DNA of 64,000 nucleotides, taken from NCBI GenBank assembly GCA_013399855.1, contig VXAY01000723.1, positions 138,032-202,031 of the forward strand, read 5' to 3'. The stretch is from Oxyruncus cristatus (taxonomy: Eukaryota > Chordata > Aves > Passeriformes > Cotingidae). Of this stretch, positions 61,574 to 64,000 are shown in pieces. The notes under the pieces are model-generated. The model was given only the letters and a program-made list of their open reading frames with translations, was not told where the DNA came from and ran no database searches. How positions within the stretch are numbered: the first letter of the stretch is position 1; every line of letters starts with the position of its first letter. The translations under genes were made by a program, and so were the position numbers.

Positions 61574-63106
61574 TGCTTGCTTAAAAGTTTTTGACTTATT
61601 CCAGATTAAGAAAAAGAAAATTAAATTTAAAATATGTGGCCAACTGAGAATAAAGGTAACAACCTCTTAGAGTGGATACAAATGTGGAGGTTGGTGATGG
61701 TGGTGCTTTTTCTATATAAGTACAAATGACTTCTGGGATTTCCTATATTTAGGATCTCTATTAAGGTAGACCAGCTCTACAACAGCAACCTGCCCCAAAT
61801 AACTAAGCGCTACTCTTCCACCTTAAAGTGAATGTTGAGTGAAGTGAAGTTGGATTTCACACAGCCAGGTAAGGACCAATGGAGAGCTCACACTGCAGAA
61901 ACAGGGGTCAGGTTAAACAGGGCTCTGTTTCACATTTCACTTAGCTTCCCTGTCTGTAGCTTGGCAGAGGTGGGCACCAGATGAAAGGGGAGGAGACAAA
62001 ATGGTGAAAGGGGTGATGACAGACAGACAACACTCATGCATTCCTCTTCAGATGCATTTTCACATCTGTTTGGCATTTCAAGGGTTGTTTTCCAAAGAGT
62101 ATCACTCAGAGATGTCCAAGCAAGGTGAGATCCTGCACTTGAAAGGCCAGGAAGAAGAGTTTACCAGGAAGGTACTCTGGACACGTGTGGTAAGGTGTGG
62201 CTATATAAATTAAAAGGCTGAATGAGCCTGCAAAGAAATATTGGCTATTCAGCCTCTATACAAAAATCAGTGAGGTCTCTGGGTTTTCCTTTTTCTCCCA
62301 GGGGAAAAGTATTTTTCCAGTGGTCTGAACTGCTGACCCAAACTTCTGCAGACCTGTAAGTGGATGTATTTTGTTACTCCCAAGATCATACTATTTTTAA
62401 GATCTGAATCATCTATAAAAAATAAGACTTACATGCTTAAAAGTCTTCATAGGAACTCTGCCTGAGGCAGCAAACAGTCTGTCTTTTAAAATCTTCTTTC
62501 ACCCTGTGAGTATTGTTCAGTTGTAGCCTCACAAATAAAGCCATAGGCCTGTACATACTTCCATTGCCTCTGTCTAGCCAGCAGTGCACTGTGCTTTGGC
62601 ATGAAGCCTCCAGCCCCAGAAATGTCAGCGGGTACCAAATGTTGCAGGGTTCCTCCTCTGCAGCCCAGGGTAGAGAAGCACAACCACCCTGTCACTTCCT
62701 CTGTCTCCTGGCATCTGTAATGTGGAAGAAATGAGAGACAGAGGCATTTGTTCAGAAACTGAGTCTTAAAAGTGCCTTTAAACACGTTAGTTGAATATCT
62801 TTGCTCTATGACTTGCCAGTCCCATTTAAATGCAAAAAGCAGCAAAGGTCTTTTTATGAGAGTTTTCAGTGGACTTCACTAAATAGAATAAATATACATA
62901 TGTAAAATTCAGCAAACATAGCTCTGAAACTACTGCTATAACAGCACAATAGTCAGATCAATGGCATAACTGAATCCAAGCTACCAGTGAGCTCAAGCAG
63001 CAGGTGTCCATTCAACCCACAGGATCCCCACACCAAGGAACATTTGTGTTGGTGCCCAAAGGAGACGACTGATTTCAAACAGGTGTCTCAAATATCATTA
63101 TACTCT

Positions 63107-63295
63107 TCATGGGCACAGGACATGGTTGCCTTTAGTAGGTTTTGGATCTTCCACCCAGGGAGGCAACCCAGCGAAAGCCAGTTCAGCTCTGGTTAGGGCA
63201 TTCGAGGACACAGTGACAGCCCCATCTGGCAGGGAGGCAACCTCTGCTTTGGCTCCTCTGCTGACGCAGTAGAGCAGGATCTTCTTCTGCATTGA
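63107..63295 (-). CDS. possible terminal coding exon, family unknown
   Basis: On the - strand a pyrimidine-rich stretch ('ggcttctttttgatacaag') ends in AG at 63296-63297, with branch-point-like 'ctaagcaac' just before it. From 63295 the frame runs in phase 0 for 62 codons to a TGA at 63107-63109. It starts SMQKKILLYCVSRGAKAEVA and ends in NHVLCP. The first eleven codons from ATG all end in G or C, and the patch is GC-richer than its surroundings. An in-frame TGA lies just upstream of the acceptor, so an exon would have to begin here. I recognise no family. The + strand frame through the same bases is also open (it ends ATSALAPLLTQ), so strand is not secure. No clear poly(A) signal was seen close downstream. 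Confidence 0.25.
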   Translation of the reverse strand, partial: SMQKKILLYCVSRGAKAEVASLPDGAVTVSSNALTRAELAFAGLPPWVEDPKPTKGNHVLCP

Positions 63296-64000
63296 CTTGT
63301 ATCAAAAAGAAGCCAGTTGCTTAGCCTTAGAAAGCATCTTTAAGCTTTGGGATCAGTTAAATGGCTTATTGCTTTTGGAAACAGATCTAATCTATTCAAC
63401 TTACAGTAAGTAGGTGGGAAGCCACTACGAAAAGCCCAACAACTCCTGACAGTTTCCTTGCAAAATCTCTTATGAAGTGTCATGAACAATATTTCTTCCA
63501 TATCAAAAATGCTGAGTGTGAGTTTGGTCCATGGCAAAAAGAAAAAGCCATCCATCTGGAAGTCCATATAAAGTTTTTTACCGATTAATGTATTTTCTGT
63601 AATTGCTTCATTAATTCTTGAAAAATATTGCCTCATGGGAGCTTAAGGGAAGCAACAAAAGTCTGTAATTTTCCCCCTGATATTTAACACACAGGCAGGA
63701 CTACCTTTCCATTTTTGTTCAGGATAGGAACCATTTAGGATAAAGAAATTCAAGACTGCTGTGTACCAGACTAGTGCCATATTTGGGTAATTTTCTCAAG
63801 AGAATCAAGTACAAATTTCAGACTGAATCTTCAAGCACGCTGTGGCATGGATCCAGTCTATCTAAATGATTGCCTGTAGCTCTGGAATGAAGACAGTGAC
63901 AGAAAATCCTTTCCCAAACCACACAGATTTTGTGGTTCTCAAATAAAACTCCTTTTTCTGGTGATGCATTCTCAGGGATGGATATCTGCTCATGCAGTAG
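63296..64000. other. gene-free unique sequence at the window edge
   Basis: AT-rich sequence with a 98-codon - strand frame (63340-63636) that has no visible coding bias. If the exon candidate at 63107-63295 is real, this is its upstream intron. I see nothing else. Confidence 0.45.

Larger units (their letters stand above)
60668..63106. other. gene-free, AT-rich sequence
   Basis: No gene is supported. It holds T/G- and A/C-rich tracts between 61.2 and 61.6 kb. Frames at 61280-61594 and 61325-61546 are low-complexity translations of those tracts, and 62486-62845 has no coding bias. Confidence 0.5.

Noticed and set aside
1..64000. CRISPR array, operon, prophage or other prokaryotic system
   Set aside because: There are no regularly spaced repeats, no dense same-strand gene runs and no ribosome binding sites. 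The CR1 content shows a bird nuclear genome.

Overview
The window reads as vertebrate, almost certainly bird, nuclear DNA, and nearly all of it is non-coding. The main evidence is CR1 LINE 3' ends: two short 5'-truncated copies at 25136-25345 and 60614-60667 show the bird-type terminus (on the + strand, AGAATCAYAGAATCA followed by the 'TTGGAA...ACCTCTGAGATCAT' type of block). Much older CR1 copies of the kind shared by birds, crocodilians and turtles lie at 43715-44520 and 56160-56597, with worn MIR-like SINE pieces. Repeat density is low and there are no young SINEs, as expected of bird DNA. No bacterial, phage or organellar signal is present. The species cannot be told.

No complete gene can be supported. 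Most reading frames of 60-180 codons look like chance frames: they overlap on both strands, lack splice context and resemble no family I recognise. Three short stretches do look coding. One is a possible terminal exon on + at 32124-32241, with a good splice acceptor, 38 codons, a stop and a downstream ATTAAA. One is a possible terminal exon on - at 63107-63295. The third is a GC3-rich coding-like patch on - at 14225-14385 whose reading frame appears to switch midway, as in a decayed retrocopy. If both terminal exons are real, the layout would be two convergent genes, one entering from the left and ending near 32.4 kb and one entering from the right and ending near 63.1 kb, with about 31 kb of intergenic DNA between them. 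That layout is inference.

Region by region: 1-14 kb is unique sequence with two MIR-like pieces and a GC-richer patch at about 1.9-2.3 kb. 14-32 kb is AT-richer and intron-like, with one clear CR1 3' end at 25.1 kb and several blocks that look conserved. 32-45 kb holds AT, T and G tracts and the largest ancient CR1 copy. 45-57 kb holds a pair of homologous ancient repeats, an old CR1 tail, GC-richer patches at 49.9-50.1 and 51.2-51.8 kb, and a second ancient CR1. 57-64 kb holds a block that looks like a strong regulatory candidate, A/C- and T/G-rich tracts, a tiny CR1 end and the second exon candidate.

I found no undescribed system. The items most worth checking are the three coding-like patches, the diverged repeat pair at 46.95 and 48.33 kb, and the candidate conserved non-coding blocks. 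Repeat and conservation calls were made by eye from remembered consensus patterns, without any alignment or database search.
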